Positions 8,299-17,698 are shown, counted from the stretch's first letter. The stretch is DNA of 64,000 bases from Paenibacillus sp. SYP-B3998 (GCF_010820665.1 NZ_JAAIKC010000006.1:243193-307192), one strand, 5' to 3'. Notes: generated by a model from the sequence alone, not told the origin. Numbers and translations: made by a program.

Positions 8299-10182
8299 TC
8301 ATTGATGAACGGGAAGTGTCACACTGACGACAGTTCCTTCGCCTTCCTTACTTTCAACAAGTAAATGCCCATTGTGATCTTCGATGATCTTATTAGTAAT
8401 CATAATGCCTAAACCTGTACCTTTGTCTTTGGTCGTATAGAAAGGCTCACCTAAGCGTGCCAATACATCCTCAGGCATTCCCTCGCCTTGATCTTTGATG
8501 ACGATTTGAACATGCCTAGATCCTTCCGCCCGAAGAACAATATCAATTTGTCCCCCATCCTGCATCGCTTCCATCGCGTTTTTGATGAGGTTGATGAACG
8601 ATTGTTTGAGTTGATTTTCCTCACAAAGCACACGAGCCAAATCTTCTTGGATGCCCATCGTGAACTGGATATTGCTCATATTCGCTTGTGTCTCCAATAA
8701 TATGACCACACTGTTTAATATCATCTCCAGACTTTTCGGCTGGAAATTCACCATTTGCGGCTTCGCGAGCACAAGCATCTCTGTAATAATCAACTCGATG
8801 CGGTTTAGTTCTGATAGCATAATCTCGTAGTACTCTTTCTTATTAACTGCTCCGGATTGGAGGAATTGAGTGAATCCCTTCAACGAAGTGAGCGGGTTGC
8901 GAATCTCATGAGCCACACCAGCTGCTATTTGTCCAACGACCGATAGTTTATCTGATTTACGCAGCATTTCTTCGGTCTTTTGACGTTCTTTAATATCCTT
9001 GAACGTTATAACAACACCTACAATACGACCATGATCATAAATAGGAGAGGACATGTACTCGACAGGAAAGGGATCTCCGTTCTTCTTGTAGAAGATCTCA
9101 TTCGAATCATAATCATGAGCCCCTTCCAACATACTTCGATACAAGGGTAACTGACTCGTAAGGCCCATAGATTGTTCCGCTTCGCAAGCTTGAGTTAAGA
9201 TAAGAAACGGATTTTTCCCAACCATCTCGTCATATGTATAACCTGTTAATCGCTTGGCAGCTTCATTCCAGAAAATGGTCCCCAACTGTTCATCGATGCC
9301 AAAAATACCGTCCGAGACTGCGTTCAAGATAAGCTGATTCTTCGTATGTAATTCGTCGATCATCACTTCGTTTCGTTTACGTTTCGTAATGTCCTTTGCA
9401 ATCACGTAAATACCGCTTGCTTGATTATGAATAATCATAGGGACAACACTGACTTCAAGGATAAGAAGATGACCTTGTTTATGTATGACTTGAATTTCTG
9501 CATGTCCAATTAAACCTTGCTGCGCTTGGAAGAACATGTTCTTCACCTGCTGCCACTGTTCCGGCATAACGATGGGCAACAGTGTTTTACCGATTAGCTC
9601 TTGCTTCGTGTAGCCCGTTATTCTCCGTGTCGCAGGATTGATTGTGACAAGCTTTCCTGTCTCATCCAGCGTACAAATGATGTCAGGGTTGTGCTTTAAC
9701 AAGGATAGGTAGCGGAGTCTACTCTCTTCGAGCTTCTGCTCAATCCGTTTTCGTTCCGTAATGTCTTGAAACTGGGAGACGAAATATAATGGCGCACCTT
9801 CTAGATCCCTTACTAACGACACACTGAGAATCCCCCAAATCAAGGAGCCATCCTGATGTACATAACGCTTTTCCAGTTGAAAGGATCGCCGATCGCCTAG
9901 AAGCGTCTGTTTCTGTAATTGCAAATCAATTTCCAAATCGTCTGGATAAGAAAACTCACCGTAATGTCGACCCACGAGTTCATCATCGGTGAAGCCGATT
10001 AGGTTGCATAACGTTGTATTCACCATAAGAAATCTGCCGTCCAGGCTAACGAGCGCCATTCCGATCGCTGCGCAACCGAAGGAGTGATGAAACAAATCTT
10101 CGCTTGTGAGGAGCCCCAGCTCCGCTGGAATCATTTTCCGTCTATACGTTGGATTTCCTGTGAATTCAGCCATGCTTCCCAT
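8299..10182 (-). CDS. Soluble multi-PAS sensor histidine kinase (sporulation-kinase type)
   Basis: A 627-residue protein without membrane segments. Three PAS domains (about 25-150, 155-275 and 280-400) precede a HisKA domain with phospho-acceptor motif VAHEIRNPLTSLKG and an HATPase domain with the N-box (NLIKNAMEAM), DQGEGMP and GTGLGI motifs. The architecture matches the KinA/KinE-like phosphorelay kinases that feed Spo0F in Bacillus relatives. No response regulator gene is adjacent, which also fits orphan sporulation kinases. It begins at ATG 10182 preceded by a GGATGGGAAG-type site. The target is inferred only from family type. Confidence 0.88.
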   Translation of the reverse strand: MGSMAEFTGNPTYRRKMIPAELGLLTSEDLFHHSFGCAAIGMALVSLDGRFLMVNTTLCNLIGFTDDELVGRHYGEFSYPDDLEIDLQLQKQTLLGDRRSFQLEKRYVHQDGSLIWGILSVSLVRDLEGAPLYFVSQFQDITERKRIEQKLEESRLRYLSLLKHNPDIICTLDETGKLVTINPATRRITGYTKQELIGKTLLPIVMPEQWQQVKNMFFQAQQGLIGHAEIQVIHKQGHLLILEVSVVPMIIHNQASGIYVIAKDITKRKRNEVMIDELHTKNQLILNAVSDGIFGIDEQLGTIFWNEAAKRLTGYTYDEMVGKNPFLILTQACEAEQSMGLTSQLPLYRSMLEGAHDYDSNEIFYKKNGDPFPVEYMSSPIYDHGRIVGVVITFKDIKERQKTEEMLRKSDKLSVVGQIAAGVAHEIRNPLTSLKGFTQFLQSGAVNKKEYYEIMLSELNRIELIITEMLVLAKPQMVNFQPKSLEMILNSVVILLETQANMSNIQFTMGIQEDLARVLCEENQLKQSFINLIKNAMEAMQDGGQIDIVLRAEGSRHVQIVIKDQGEGMPEDVLARLGEPFYTTKDKGTGLGIMITNKIIEDHNGHLLVESKEGEGTVVSVTLPVHQ

Positions 10183-10270
10183 CCTTTCGAGTAAGGAAGA
10201 ATGATCTTTTCAATAAGGTATATAACGTTCTACATATACGGCACTTTTTCCTGCTAAAGGCTCAAAGAAA

Positions 10271-10300
10271 AGAAAAAAGAGTCGGATCATTCCGACTCTT
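10271..10300 (-). terminator. Rho-independent terminator after the DUF423 gene
   Basis: AAGAGTCGGA-TCAT-TCCGACTCTT forms a perfect 10-bp stem followed on the minus strand by a T-run. It lies just past the stop of the 10304-10672 gene. Confidence 0.9.
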
Positions 10301-10303
10301 GTC

Positions 10304-10672
10304 TTATTTCCATGCTGCAATTGCAATAAGCATCCAACCGACTAGAAAACTAAGCCCTCCAAGTGGGGTAATAGGCCCGAAAATCTTAAGTCCTGTCAAG
10401 CTCAAAGCATACAAACTACCTGAGAAAAGGACAATACCAATAAAGATCGCCCAGCCAGAAGCGTTAACCAAGGAACTATTACTAAGCTTATCTGACAAAA
10501 TCGCAATCAAAATGAGTCCAAGCGCATGAATCATGTGGTACTGAACGCCTGTATGGAAAACGTCAAGTTTGTCAGGAGTTAATTTCTGTTTCAAATAATG
10601 TGCGCCGAAAGCTCCTAATGCAACGGATAGAAATGCGTTCACGCTGCCCAGCAGCAAAAATATTTTCATCAT
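10304..10672 (-). CDS. DUF423 family small membrane protein (YwdK type)
   Basis: A 122-residue integral membrane protein with four hydrophobic segments. The N-terminus LLGSVNAFLSVALGAFGAHYLKQKL is typical of the family, and the later GVQYHMIHALGLI and GGLSFLVGWMLIA blocks also fit. The family is widespread in bacteria and has no established biochemical role. It appears to be transcribed alone and ends in a strong terminator. Confidence 0.88.
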   Translation of the reverse strand: MMKIFLLLGSVNAFLSVALGAFGAHYLKQKLTPDKLDVFHTGVQYHMIHALGLILIAILSDKLSNSSLVNASGWAIFIGIVLFSGSLYALSLTGLKIFGPITPLGGLSFLVGWMLIAIAAWK

Positions 10673-10769
10673 CGTCGTCTGCTCCTTTATCCTTGTAGAT
10701 ATTCTTTCTAATCATAGCTGATTTAAAGAAAGGAATCCACTGGAGTAAAGGCTGCAACTGTGAATTTCT

Positions 10770-11072
10770 TTAGCCAATTTCACCGATATCGTGCTGTCCG
10801 ACAATTAATCTAACAGGCTCCATAAACACTCTGGTTACCGTCGGTTGGGTAATGAGATCGATCTCAATATCCTCAACTTTGTATCGGACGGTCTTACCTT
10901 CTCTTTTGTCGTATACAACTTCAAATTGCTTTAAACCAAGCTGGTAAATGAGTATGGATGAACCAATAGATAATGCTGTAGATTCAAATTCCCCATGCTC
11001 AAACAAAACTTCCGACATAATCTCTTCATTCATGTCTACAATCGTAACTTTTTGACAAAATTGGTAACGCAT
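10770..11072 (-). CDS. Hypothetical protein, about 100 aa
   Basis: An unrecognised soluble protein with a strong AAGGAGG site 8 nt before the ATG at 11072 (a TTG one codon earlier also exists). The sequence is beta-rich with an acidic pI impression (DMNEEIMSEV..., VEDIEIDLIT) and no signal peptide. It stands alone between the DUF423 gene and the efflux-carrier gene. No function can be assigned. Confidence 0.55.
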   Translation of the reverse strand: MRYQFCQKVTIVDMNEEIMSEVLFEHGEFESTALSIGSSILIYQLGLKQFEVVYDKREGKTVRYKVEDIEIDLITQPTVTRVFMEPVRLIVGQHDIGEIG

Positions 11073-11161
11073 CAAAGATGCCTCCTTTAATTTAAATTGT
11101 AGATTTACAATTCGTTAGAAATTGTCGAAATTCCTGCAAAATAAATGCTTGTCGCAAAGTT

Positions 11162-12082
11162 TCACATAAAATCCAATAAATAGATAACGACAGGCAAGGT
11201 AAACATACTGAATAAGGTCGATGTAAAGACAGCCTGAGAAGAAAACTCCGGTTCATTATCGTATTCAATGGCCAGAAGAACACTGCTAAGTGAAGTCGGC
11301 ACTGCACAGGAAAGAACCAGAGCTTTTGCTGTCAACCCTTCGATCCCCAGCATCCATACAAGAAGGAAGCCTAGGGCAGGTCCAGCAGCAAGCCTTAATA
11401 CATTAGAGATAAGCACATTGGAGAAATGAAATTCCCACTTCATTGCCCCTAATTGCACCCCAAGTGTCAGCAAAGCGGTTGCCATGAAAGCTCCCGATAT
11501 GTACGTCAGAGGCAAATAAACAGAATGCGGTACAGGTAAGTGAAAATACCGCAACAAAATAGCTACAGGTATAGCATAAATGACCGGTAAGGAGAGTATG
11601 GTTTTCATCGTTGCTTTCCATGTTGATTTATGCGAGTTTACTGTGTAAATCCCATAGGTATTAGGAATCAGCGTTTGCATAATCATAATGACGATTTGAA
11701 TGGAGAGCGTATACGCGTTGCCAGCGAATACGGTTTGATTCAGCGGAATTGCATAATTAGCGCTGTTATAGAAAATAACGCTGTTGCGCATTGCGCTGCG
11801 CATCCCGCCCTGCATCTTTTTCACTCGAATCACAACCTCAATCAGCGCAAAAAGCAAGCTAAAGAACAAGACGAAAAACAAGAGAACCTGCATCAACACC
11901 TGTAAGTTCATTTCAGATTCATAGAGCTTCACGAAAACTAACGCAGGCGAGAACACATAGAAATTAAGTTTAGATAACGTCTTAATATCTACGCGAAAGG
12001 CACGATACATCACAGCGCCTATGGTGATCATAATACTAATTGGGACGATGTTGTTAATTAAAATGTACAAGAAATAGGCCAT
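11162..12082 (-). CDS. AEC-family (auxin efflux carrier-like) transporter
   Basis: A 306-residue integral membrane protein with about ten hydrophobic segments in two halves. The opening (NNIVPISIMITIGAVMYRAF), the central GAFMATALLTLGVQLG block and the closing VFTSTLFSMFTLPVVIYLL are typical of the bacterial AEC family, which exports or exchanges malate, malonate or other organic anions. It is separated from the upstream DUF1904 gene by a terminator-like hairpin and so probably has its own promoter. Substrate unknown. Confidence 0.88.
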   Translation of the reverse strand: MAYFLYILINNIVPISIMITIGAVMYRAFRVDIKTLSKLNFYVFSPALVFVKLYESEMNLQVLMQVLLFFVLFFSLLFALIEVVIRVKKMQGGMRSAMRNSVIFYNSANYAIPLNQTVFAGNAYTLSIQIVIMIMQTLIPNTYGIYTVNSHKSTWKATMKTILSLPVIYAIPVAILLRYFHLPVPHSVYLPLTYISGAFMATALLTLGVQLGAMKWEFHFSNVLISNVLRLAAGPALGFLLVWMLGIEGLTAKALVLSCAVPTSLSSVLLAIEYDNEPEFSSQAVFTSTLFSMFTLPVVIYLLDFM

Positions 12083-12146
12083 GATATTCTCTCTCTTTAT
12101 ACGTTGTAGGATGTCTACGATTGAAACATATGCCTTTTAGCAAAAC

Positions 12147-12177
12147 GGCCCCTTGCAGAAATGATCTACATGGGGCC
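12147..12177 (-). terminator. Probable terminator after DUF1904 gene
   Basis: GGCCCC and GGGGCC pair around a 19-nt loop, and a GTTTTGC tract follows on the minus strand. It lies between the DUF1904 stop and the start of the AEC carrier gene. Confidence 0.6.
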
Positions 12178-12226
12178 GAATTCAACTCATAACTTGTATA
12201 TCCACTCAGCAGCAGCGGGATATGTA

Positions 12227-12556
12227 TTATTCGCACGAGATGCCATTGATATAGTAGGCTTCTTTCGCATACGTGCTAAAAGCGACCTCAACTTCAGGAA
12301 TGCCAAGAGCAACGACATGGTCGGTTATTGATTTTGCAACCTGATTGCGAATGACAGAACCTCTTTCAAACCAAGCTACTTCAATAAACGGATACGCCTC
12401 TACTGGCTTACCAGCAAATATCGCGGTGTGATTCAAACATTCTAAGGTGAAATTATCTGGTTCACATCCACAGATGGTCGCTAATTGATCAATAAGCCCT
12501 TCGCTCATCTGACAAACCTGATTGACCGTCAATCCCCTTACCGTTATTCTTGGCAA
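12227..12556 (-). CDS. DUF1904 domain protein
   Basis: A protein of about 109 residues resembling the DUF1904 family, which is related in fold to the tautomerase/MIF-like small proteins: LPRITVRGL at the start, then a conserved IEVAWFERG block. I start it at the TTG at 12554-12556 because GGAGG lies 7 nt upstream; the tandem ATG further upstream would place the ribosome site inside the gene. It follows the OhrR-like gene by about 25 nt on the same strand, so the two are probably one transcript. Confidence 0.7.
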   Translation of the reverse strand: MPRITVRGLTVNQVCQMSEGLIDQLATICGCEPDNFTLECLNHTAIFAGKPVEAYPFIEVAWFERGSVIRNQVAKSITDHVVALGIPEVEVAFSTYAKEAYYINGISCE

Positions 12557-12580
12557 TAGATATCCTCCTTGCATCAAGTA

Positions 12581-13021
12581 CTATTTGAACGCATTTACAC
12601 TTGTTATCATTCGCTTCAATTGCTCATTAAAGCTGTAAATTTCTTCTGAAGACAATCCGCTTGAAGAAAGCAAGGTTTGAGGAATGCACAGGGCCTTGTC
12701 ATAGAGCGCAAGACCTGCATCCGTAATACGGATATTCACAATTCGCTCATCTTCACTTGATCGCTGCCTTTTAACAAGCCCCTGTGTTTCCATTCGCTTC
12801 AACATCGGTGTTAACGTCCCTGAATCCAAGTCCAGCTTTTCGCTAAGATCCTTTACGGTACTTGCCTCCTGATCCCACAAAACGAGCAGAACCAAGTATT
12901 GCGGATAGGTAAGTCCCAGCTCTTCAAGAAACGGACGATACATCCGTGTAATCGCTCTTGAGCTTGCGTACAGACTGAAACACAGCTGATTTTCAAGCTT
13001 TAAAAATTCACTATTACTCAT
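12581..13021 (-). CDS. ohrR: MarR-family regulator, OhrR-like peroxide sensor
   Basis: A 146-residue winged-helix repressor. The N-terminal LCFSLYASSRA block carries the single reactive cysteine (Cys14) that senses organic hydroperoxides in one-Cys OhrR proteins; the wing region is LVKRQRSSEDERIVNIRITDAG. Oxidation of that Cys normally releases the repressor from DNA. There is no ohr peroxidase gene next to it here; a DUF1904 gene follows instead. A 6-bp inverted repeat sits between the start codon and the upstream gene and may be its autoregulatory operator. Confidence 0.82.
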   Translation of the reverse strand: MSNSEFLKLENQLCFSLYASSRAITRMYRPFLEELGLTYPQYLVLLVLWDQEASTVKDLSEKLDLDSGTLTPMLKRMETQGLVKRQRSSEDERIVNIRITDAGLALYDKALCIPQTLLSSSGLSSEEIYSFNEQLKRMITSVNAFK

Positions 13022-13050
13022 AAGATATATCTCCTTTCCTTTTCATATGC

Positions 13051-13067
13051 AAACAATCATTTTGTTT
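13051..13067. promoter_or_regulatory. Inverted repeat, candidate OhrR operator
   Basis: AAACAA-TCATT-TTGTTT lies about 30 nt upstream of the ohrR-like start codon. The arms are perfect and the total length of 17 bp suits a MarR-type dimer. Assignment is inferred from position only. Confidence 0.4.
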
Positions 13068-13244
13068 CAAATGTATAGAAAAAATGCGGCTCTGTCAATC
13101 TGCTTGCCCATACGCGTAATTTGGAATGATATGAAAGCCAAGTCCTTTTATACGATAACAGCAAAAAACTGCCCTGAGCCGTTATCGCTCGGACAGTTTG
13201 GACAAGTCGTACATTAACATAAGGCAAACCACTGGACTCAATTT

Positions 13245-14447
13245 CTAGGGTAAGGCAAGCTTCCCCATCATAGTAGGGCGTGAGGCCCCCGTAGCGGATG
13301 GCAAATTGTTCGGTACTCCGTGAACCCAATCATTACCCAACAGTGCGAACAAAATTGCTTCTTTGGCATCGCTCGATAGACCCAACTCATCGGAGGTAAG
13401 TATGGTGTGCATGGGAAGCAGCTCCCGCAGCATACCGAGCAGCGTGCGATTGCGCGCTCCTCCTCCGCTGATAATCACTTCCGCTATGTCACAACGCGGG
13501 AAAATAAAATCCTGATACGAGCGAACAATCGCATGTGCGGTAAATGCAGTTGCCGTAGCAACGATATCTTCCTGGCGGACCCCTCGTCCCACCATTACCG
13601 ATAACCACGAGGATGCATACGACTTCCCAAAAAGCTCACGCCCTGTTGTTTTTGGAGGAGGCTGCTTAAAATACGGATGAGCGAGCATCTCATCGAGCGC
13701 TTCCGTATCAATATAACCCTTTGCTGCCCAATTCCCATCTGCATCGTAAGTTAACCGCTCCGCAGATAACTCATAGACGACTTGATCCAAGACCATGTTT
13801 CCTGGGCCCGTGTCAAATGCAATGAGGCGATGAGCATCATCCATCGTTGTTGTGGCGGCTGGGATTGCCGTGCAATTCCCAATACCACCGATGTTTTGGA
13901 GAATACGTCCTTTGGTCGCATGTCTGAACAGGATTAAATCCCCGTAAGGAACAAGCGGCGCACCTTGGCCGCCTACCGCCATATCAGCTGTACGGAAGTC
14001 GCCTACGACAGGTCTACCCGTTCGTTTGGCTATCACGGATAAATCCCCGATTTGGAGCGTCGATTTAGGTAAATAAGGATTGTTCGCATCATGAACGGGA
14101 ATGTGCCAAACGGTCTGACCATGTGTGCTGATCAGATCGATTGCTTCAAGTGGAAGCTTGGCCAATGCGACTGTTTGCACAACCGCATCGGCAAATCGCT
14201 CCGCGATGGCGAAATTCATTCCGCACAATAAGGCTACGTTGGAATGCTCAATCGAGCACAATTGCTTTAGTTTCTCACGCATTTGAGCTTCATATGGATA
14301 GCTTTCGAAGTGGATAAGCTCAACACTCGCCTCCATCCCATAGCCAATAATACGGACAATGGCTACGTCGATACCGTCCAGTGAAGTGCCTGACATGATG
14401 CCCGCCACGGTCAGGGAGGTTTGTTGCAGCAGTGTCCGCAGCATCAC
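13245..14447 (-). CDS. anmK: Anhydro-N-acetylmuramic acid kinase
   Basis: A 400-residue sugar kinase of the hexokinase/ASKHA fold. The N-terminal phosphate loop GIMSGTSLDGIDVAIV and the later HGQTVWHIP, FDTGPGNMVLDQ and SGGGARNRTL motifs match AnmK, which opens the 1,6-anhydro ring of anhydroMurNAc and phosphorylates it to MurNAc-6-phosphate. MurQ, encoded at 23.2 kb, uses that product. The start overlaps the nagZ remnant by 4 nt (ATGA), showing an operon with namZ. The presence of AnmK in a Gram-positive suggests that anhydro-muropeptides from lytic transglycosylases are also salvaged. Confidence 0.93.
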   Translation of the reverse strand: MMLRTLLQQTSLTVAGIMSGTSLDGIDVAIVRIIGYGMEASVELIHFESYPYEAQMREKLKQLCSIEHSNVALLCGMNFAIAERFADAVVQTVALAKLPLEAIDLISTHGQTVWHIPVHDANNPYLPKSTLQIGDLSVIAKRTGRPVVGDFRTADMAVGGQGAPLVPYGDLILFRHATKGRILQNIGGIGNCTAIPAATTTMDDAHRLIAFDTGPGNMVLDQVVYELSAERLTYDADGNWAAKGYIDTEALDEMLAHPYFKQPPPKTTGRELFGKSYASSWLSVMVGRGVRQEDIVATATAFTAHAIVRSYQDFIFPRCDIAEVIISGGGARNRTLLGMLRELLPMHTILTSDELGLSSDAKEAILFALLGNDWVHGVPNNLPSATGASRPTMMGKLALP

Positions 14448-14635
14448 AAGTCGTCCCCCCTTCTCCAGCCTGCTGAGTAGTTCATGCCCAGCGAGACGAG
14501 TAGACGGCCCTGCGAATTAAGCAGCCCCAATAAACAACGGGATGCGCTTTGCAGTGGCGCTTGCGCATCTTCGAAACCACAAAGAATCATCTGTCCTATT
14601 TTTTGTGGCAATGTCAGGTTATATATGTATTTCAT
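14444..14635 (-). pseudogene. nagZ: Internally deleted remnant of a GH3 beta-N-acetylglucosaminidase (nagZ)
   Basis: The 63-residue frame begins with the characteristic N-terminus of GH3 NagZ enzymes (LPQKIGQMILCGFED) and ends with a segment like the C-terminal edge of the same family (LLNSQGRLLVSLG). Everything between, including the catalytic residues, is missing, so it should be inactive. Its position is exact: it overlaps namZ by 4 nt upstream and anmK by 4 nt downstream, as a full nagZ would in this operon. I infer an in-frame deletion of the body of nagZ; a different GH3 gene cannot be excluded. Confidence 0.65.
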
Positions 14636-15831
14636 TGGATGTAGCCCCCTTCATACAGCAAAAATGGTTCCCTGAGCTCCTTCCACTTCTCGGAGTCCTC
14701 CTCCCACCGTTGAACCAAACACTTAAGTCCCTTCTCCGACGCTATTTCATACCGCAGCAGGTCGCCACCAGCTAATAGATCGATAAATGGCCTACCTCCC
14801 TCGCGAAAGGGCGGAAGCCATTCAAAAAAATCTGAATAGAGCTGATTAATTAAGTGCAGCACGAACAAACCTGTTGTAACCGCTTGAAATTGAATGGGAT
14901 CGGTTACGAATAGGCGGACACCGCCGCACAGCTCGCCCTTATGCTTAGCGAACATGGGGGTAGCATAAACGGAATGAAAATGCACGCCTGGCAATCCTAC
15001 TCCGTTCAATGCCTTGCTCAGCTTATCGCCATCAATCCATGGCGCTCCAAACCATTCGAAAGGCTTCGTCGTGCCCCTGCCTTCGGAAACGTTCGTTCCC
15101 TCTAAAAAACACATACCCGCATAAACCCGAACGGTTTCCATCGAAGGTATGTTCGGTGAAGGCAACAGCCATGGCAGACCTGTTTGGGGAAATTCCATCT
15201 CCCTTCTCCAGCCCTCCATCCTGATGACATCCAGCTTACAATGCTGCGCCATATTGGCGTTCACCATGAATGCCAGCTCACCGATCGTCATCCCCGTTCG
15301 GATAGGCATCCCCCAAGCACCCACCATCGATTCGTAACCTGGCTGCAGGATGCCTCCTTCACAAAGAAGCCCACCCAGCGGATTCGGTCGATCCAACACG
15401 AGCAGGCTTATATCATGCTCAGCACACGCCTCCAACACATAGATGAGTGTGCTTACATAGGTGAAAAAGCGGATACCCAGGTCCTGGATATCAAAAATGA
15501 GGGTATCTATGCCTTCCAACATCGCTAACGTTGGTTTTTTATGTACACCATACAAGCTATATATCGGGATTCCTAGCTTCTCATCTATTTCGTTATCAAA
15601 GCGAATGCCAGCTTGCCGCTGCCCTTGAATGCCATGTTCACAAGCGAACAACGCACATAATCGCGCGTTGGGTAAACTGGCGCATACCTCCACCGAAGAC
15701 TGAAAACCGCGTGTGATTCCCGTCGGATTCGTAATTAATCCGACGCTTCGTCCTTGAATCATCGGATGATCGATTTGCGCCAAGCGATCAATTCCTGTCA
15801 ACACTTTTCCTGTCACCTTATTTGCGCTCAC
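14632..15831 (-). CDS. namZ: DUF1343 protein, exo-beta-N-acetylmuramidase NamZ (YbbC) family
   Basis: A 399-residue protein of the DUF1343 family. Conserved blocks include GLITNPTGI, CALFACEHGIQGQ, YSLYG, DTLIFDIQDLGIRFFTYVSTL, LVLDRPNPLGG and MCFLEGTNVSEGRGTTKPFEWFGAPW. The Bacillus subtilis member YbbC cleaves terminal MurNAc from wall glycan fragments. No signal peptide is apparent, so this copy may act in the cytosol on imported disaccharide or need another export route. It lies in the MurNAc recycling operon just upstream of nagZ remnant and anmK. Confidence 0.88.
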   Translation of the reverse strand: MSANKVTGKVLTGIDRLAQIDHPMIQGRSVGLITNPTGITRGFQSSVEVCASLPNARLCALFACEHGIQGQRQAGIRFDNEIDEKLGIPIYSLYGVHKKPTLAMLEGIDTLIFDIQDLGIRFFTYVSTLIYVLEACAEHDISLLVLDRPNPLGGLLCEGGILQPGYESMVGAWGMPIRTGMTIGELAFMVNANMAQHCKLDVIRMEGWRREMEFPQTGLPWLLPSPNIPSMETVRVYAGMCFLEGTNVSEGRGTTKPFEWFGAPWIDGDKLSKALNGVGLPGVHFHSVYATPMFAKHKGELCGGVRLFVTDPIQFQAVTTGLFVLHLINQLYSDFFEWLPPFREGGRPFIDLLAGGDLLRYEIASEKGLKCLVQRWEEDSEKWKELREPFLLYEGGYIQ

Positions 15832-15852
15832 GAATCGGGCCCCTCCTCCTGA

Positions 15853-16626
15853 CTACCTCGCCATAACGTCGAACCGAGCATCTCGTTCGAACAGAGGCGA
15901 CGTTTCTCCGTTTTGATCCTGTATGCTCGTTCCACGAAGAAGATTACGCGTTACCATATGCACATAGATTCCGAACATCCCGTTAAACAGAACGCCATAC
16001 CCAACAACGGTAACGAGCAAAATGACCGTTAAACAGAACGCCTGCATGAATGCCCCAAACGTATAGCCGGGATTCGTAATAAATAGTTTGACACTGCGAC
16101 CAATCGCGCTAAAAATACCCATACGTTCTTGAATAACAAGCGGAAGCGTATAAAATTGAGAAATCAATATCATCGCCACAAAATAGCTTTGAAAAATCGC
16201 TAAGCTAAGGCTCAACATACCGGACTGCCGTCCGTAGTACCACCATGAAGAGAACAGAATAAGGATAAATAAACTACAGAGAAGACCAAATATCATCGCA
16301 GGTACATAGCCTCTAACCGCTCCAATAAACACATCTCGCAACTTCGGCTTGTAGCCCTTCAGCATGCGATGAACGGCATATAAAACGCCATAAACAGCTG
16401 GTACATACACAAGCGGAAGAATGAGAAATGCGAACGGTAGAGGAAGGAAGAACACAATTATAGCCAAGAACAACGAACTACAAAGACTGAATATGGCAAC
16501 CGGAATGATTTCTCGATATACCTGTACAGCCGTTTGAGCAATCATTTCGTTAAGTTTACGCATCGATAATGCCTCCCAGCTTCCTTCATTCTCTTCAGAC
16601 GATCCGTTGCTCTGTTTCTCGATCAA
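15853..16626 (-). CDS. DUF624-like polytopic membrane protein of sugar-importer operon
   Basis: A 257-residue protein with about six membrane segments and a charged N-terminal tail. Its arrangement (long first pair of helices, then KGYKPKLRDVF and later YTLPLVIQERMGIFSAIGRSVKLF) resembles DUF624/YesL proteins that accompany sugar ABC importers in Bacillus relatives, though the match is by pattern only. Its start overlaps the end of the ATPase gene by about 30 nt, so it is translated as part of the importer operon. Role unknown; an accessory of the transporter is plausible. Confidence 0.6.
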   Translation of the reverse strand: MIEKQSNGSSEENEGSWEALSMRKLNEMIAQTAVQVYREIIPVAIFSLCSSLFLAIIVFFLPLPFAFLILPLVYVPAVYGVLYAVHRMLKGYKPKLRDVFIGAVRGYVPAMIFGLLCSLFILILFSSWWYYGRQSGMLSLSLAIFQSYFVAMILISQFYTLPLVIQERMGIFSAIGRSVKLFITNPGYTFGAFMQAFCLTVILLVTVVGYGVLFNGMFGIYVHMVTRNLLRGTSIQDQNGETSPLFERDARFDVMAR

Positions 16627-17698
16627 AGAAGTTCACCTTTTTAAGATCTAGTACAAATGTTTTCAGTTGTCCCACAAATGCAAGGGTTTCTGGATGAACT
16701 TTAGCGGTCACCATACGGCTGCCAACTTTATAATAAAGCAAATTCTCAGAGCCTAAATTTTCGATGACTTGGATTACAGCCGTCATCTGATGTGTAGGGG
16801 ACACGTTCATCGTGAAATCTTCCCCATAAATGTGTTCGGGACGAAGCCCCATCACAATCTCTTTATCTTCATAGGCCGCAAGCTTTCCGGCCCACTGCTC
16901 AGGTAAGGCAAACTGTGCCCCTTCGACGTAAACCATTCCCGAACGGATACGGGCATCCATAAAGTTCATCGCAGGCGAGCCAATAAATCCTGCTACAAAC
17001 ATATTCTGAGGTTTGTTATATAGCTCCTCTGGTGAAGCAATCTGCTGAACGACGCCTTTGTTCATGACGACGATTCGCTCACCCAACGTCATTGCCTCCA
17101 CTTGGTCATGCGTAACATAGACGATCGTCGCACCCAGACGCTTGTGCAATCCGGCAAGCTCGACACGCATCTGTACGCGAAGTTTGGCATCCAAATTGGA
17201 TAGCGGCTCATCAAACAGAAACACTTTAGGATCGCGCACGATCGCCCGTCCTACCGCCACCCGTTGACGCTGTCCGCCTGATAACTCGCGCGGTTTGCGA
17301 TCCAACATCTCTTCCAACCCTAGAATGGAAGAAGCTTCACGGACTTTGCGATCAATTTCATCTTTGGGCCGTTTCAAATTTTGTAAGCCGAACGATAAAT
17401 TCTCATAGATCGTCATATGCGGATAAAGCGCATAATCCTGAAAAACCATCGCGATATCGCGGTCCTTCGGGTGAAGTTGATTGACCAACCGATCACCGAT
17501 ATAAATATCGCCACTCGTTTGACGTTCCAGCCCTGCGATCATTCGCAGCGAGGTTGTTTTCCCACAGCCCGAGGGGCCAACGAAAACGACAAACTCTTGG
17601 TCTTTGATAAGTAAATCCGAGCCGCTTACAGCAGTGAAGCTCCCTTTTTTATCATCGATATATTCTTTACGAACATTTCTAAATTCTACGCTTGCCAT
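16595..17698 (-). CDS. Sugar ABC transporter ATP-binding protein (UgpC/MsmX type)
   Basis: A 367-residue ATPase with Walker A GPSGCGKTT, signature LSGGQRQRVAVGRAI, Walker B VFLFDEPLSNLDAKLR and H-loop VTHDQ, followed by the C-terminal regulatory OB-like domain (MGLRPEHI) typical of MsmX/UgpC/MalK. It energises the two-permease importer encoded upstream (17714-19483). Many Firmicutes share one MsmX among several importers; here the gene is dedicated to, and linked with, the MurNAc-type locus. Confidence 0.92.
   Translation of the reverse strand: MASVEFRNVRKEYIDDKKGSFTAVSGSDLLIKDQEFVVFVGPSGCGKTTSLRMIAGLERQTSGDIYIGDRLVNQLHPKDRDIAMVFQDYALYPHMTIYENLSFGLQNLKRPKDEIDRKVREASSILGLEEMLDRKPRELSGGQRQRVAVGRAIVRDPKVFLFDEPLSNLDAKLRVQMRVELAGLHKRLGATIVYVTHDQVEAMTLGERIVVMNKGVVQQIASPEELYNKPQNMFVAGFIGSPAMNFMDARIRSGMVYVEGAQFALPEQWAGKLAAYEDKEIVMGLRPEHIYGEDFTMNVSPTHQMTAVIQVIENLGSENLLYYKVGSRMVTAKVHPETLAFVGQLKTFVLDLKKVNFFDRETEQRIV

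Noticed and set aside
13057..13329. A 90-codon minus-strand frame between ohrR and anmK
   Set aside because: It overlaps the end of anmK in another frame, has no ribosome site and covers the ohrR promoter region.
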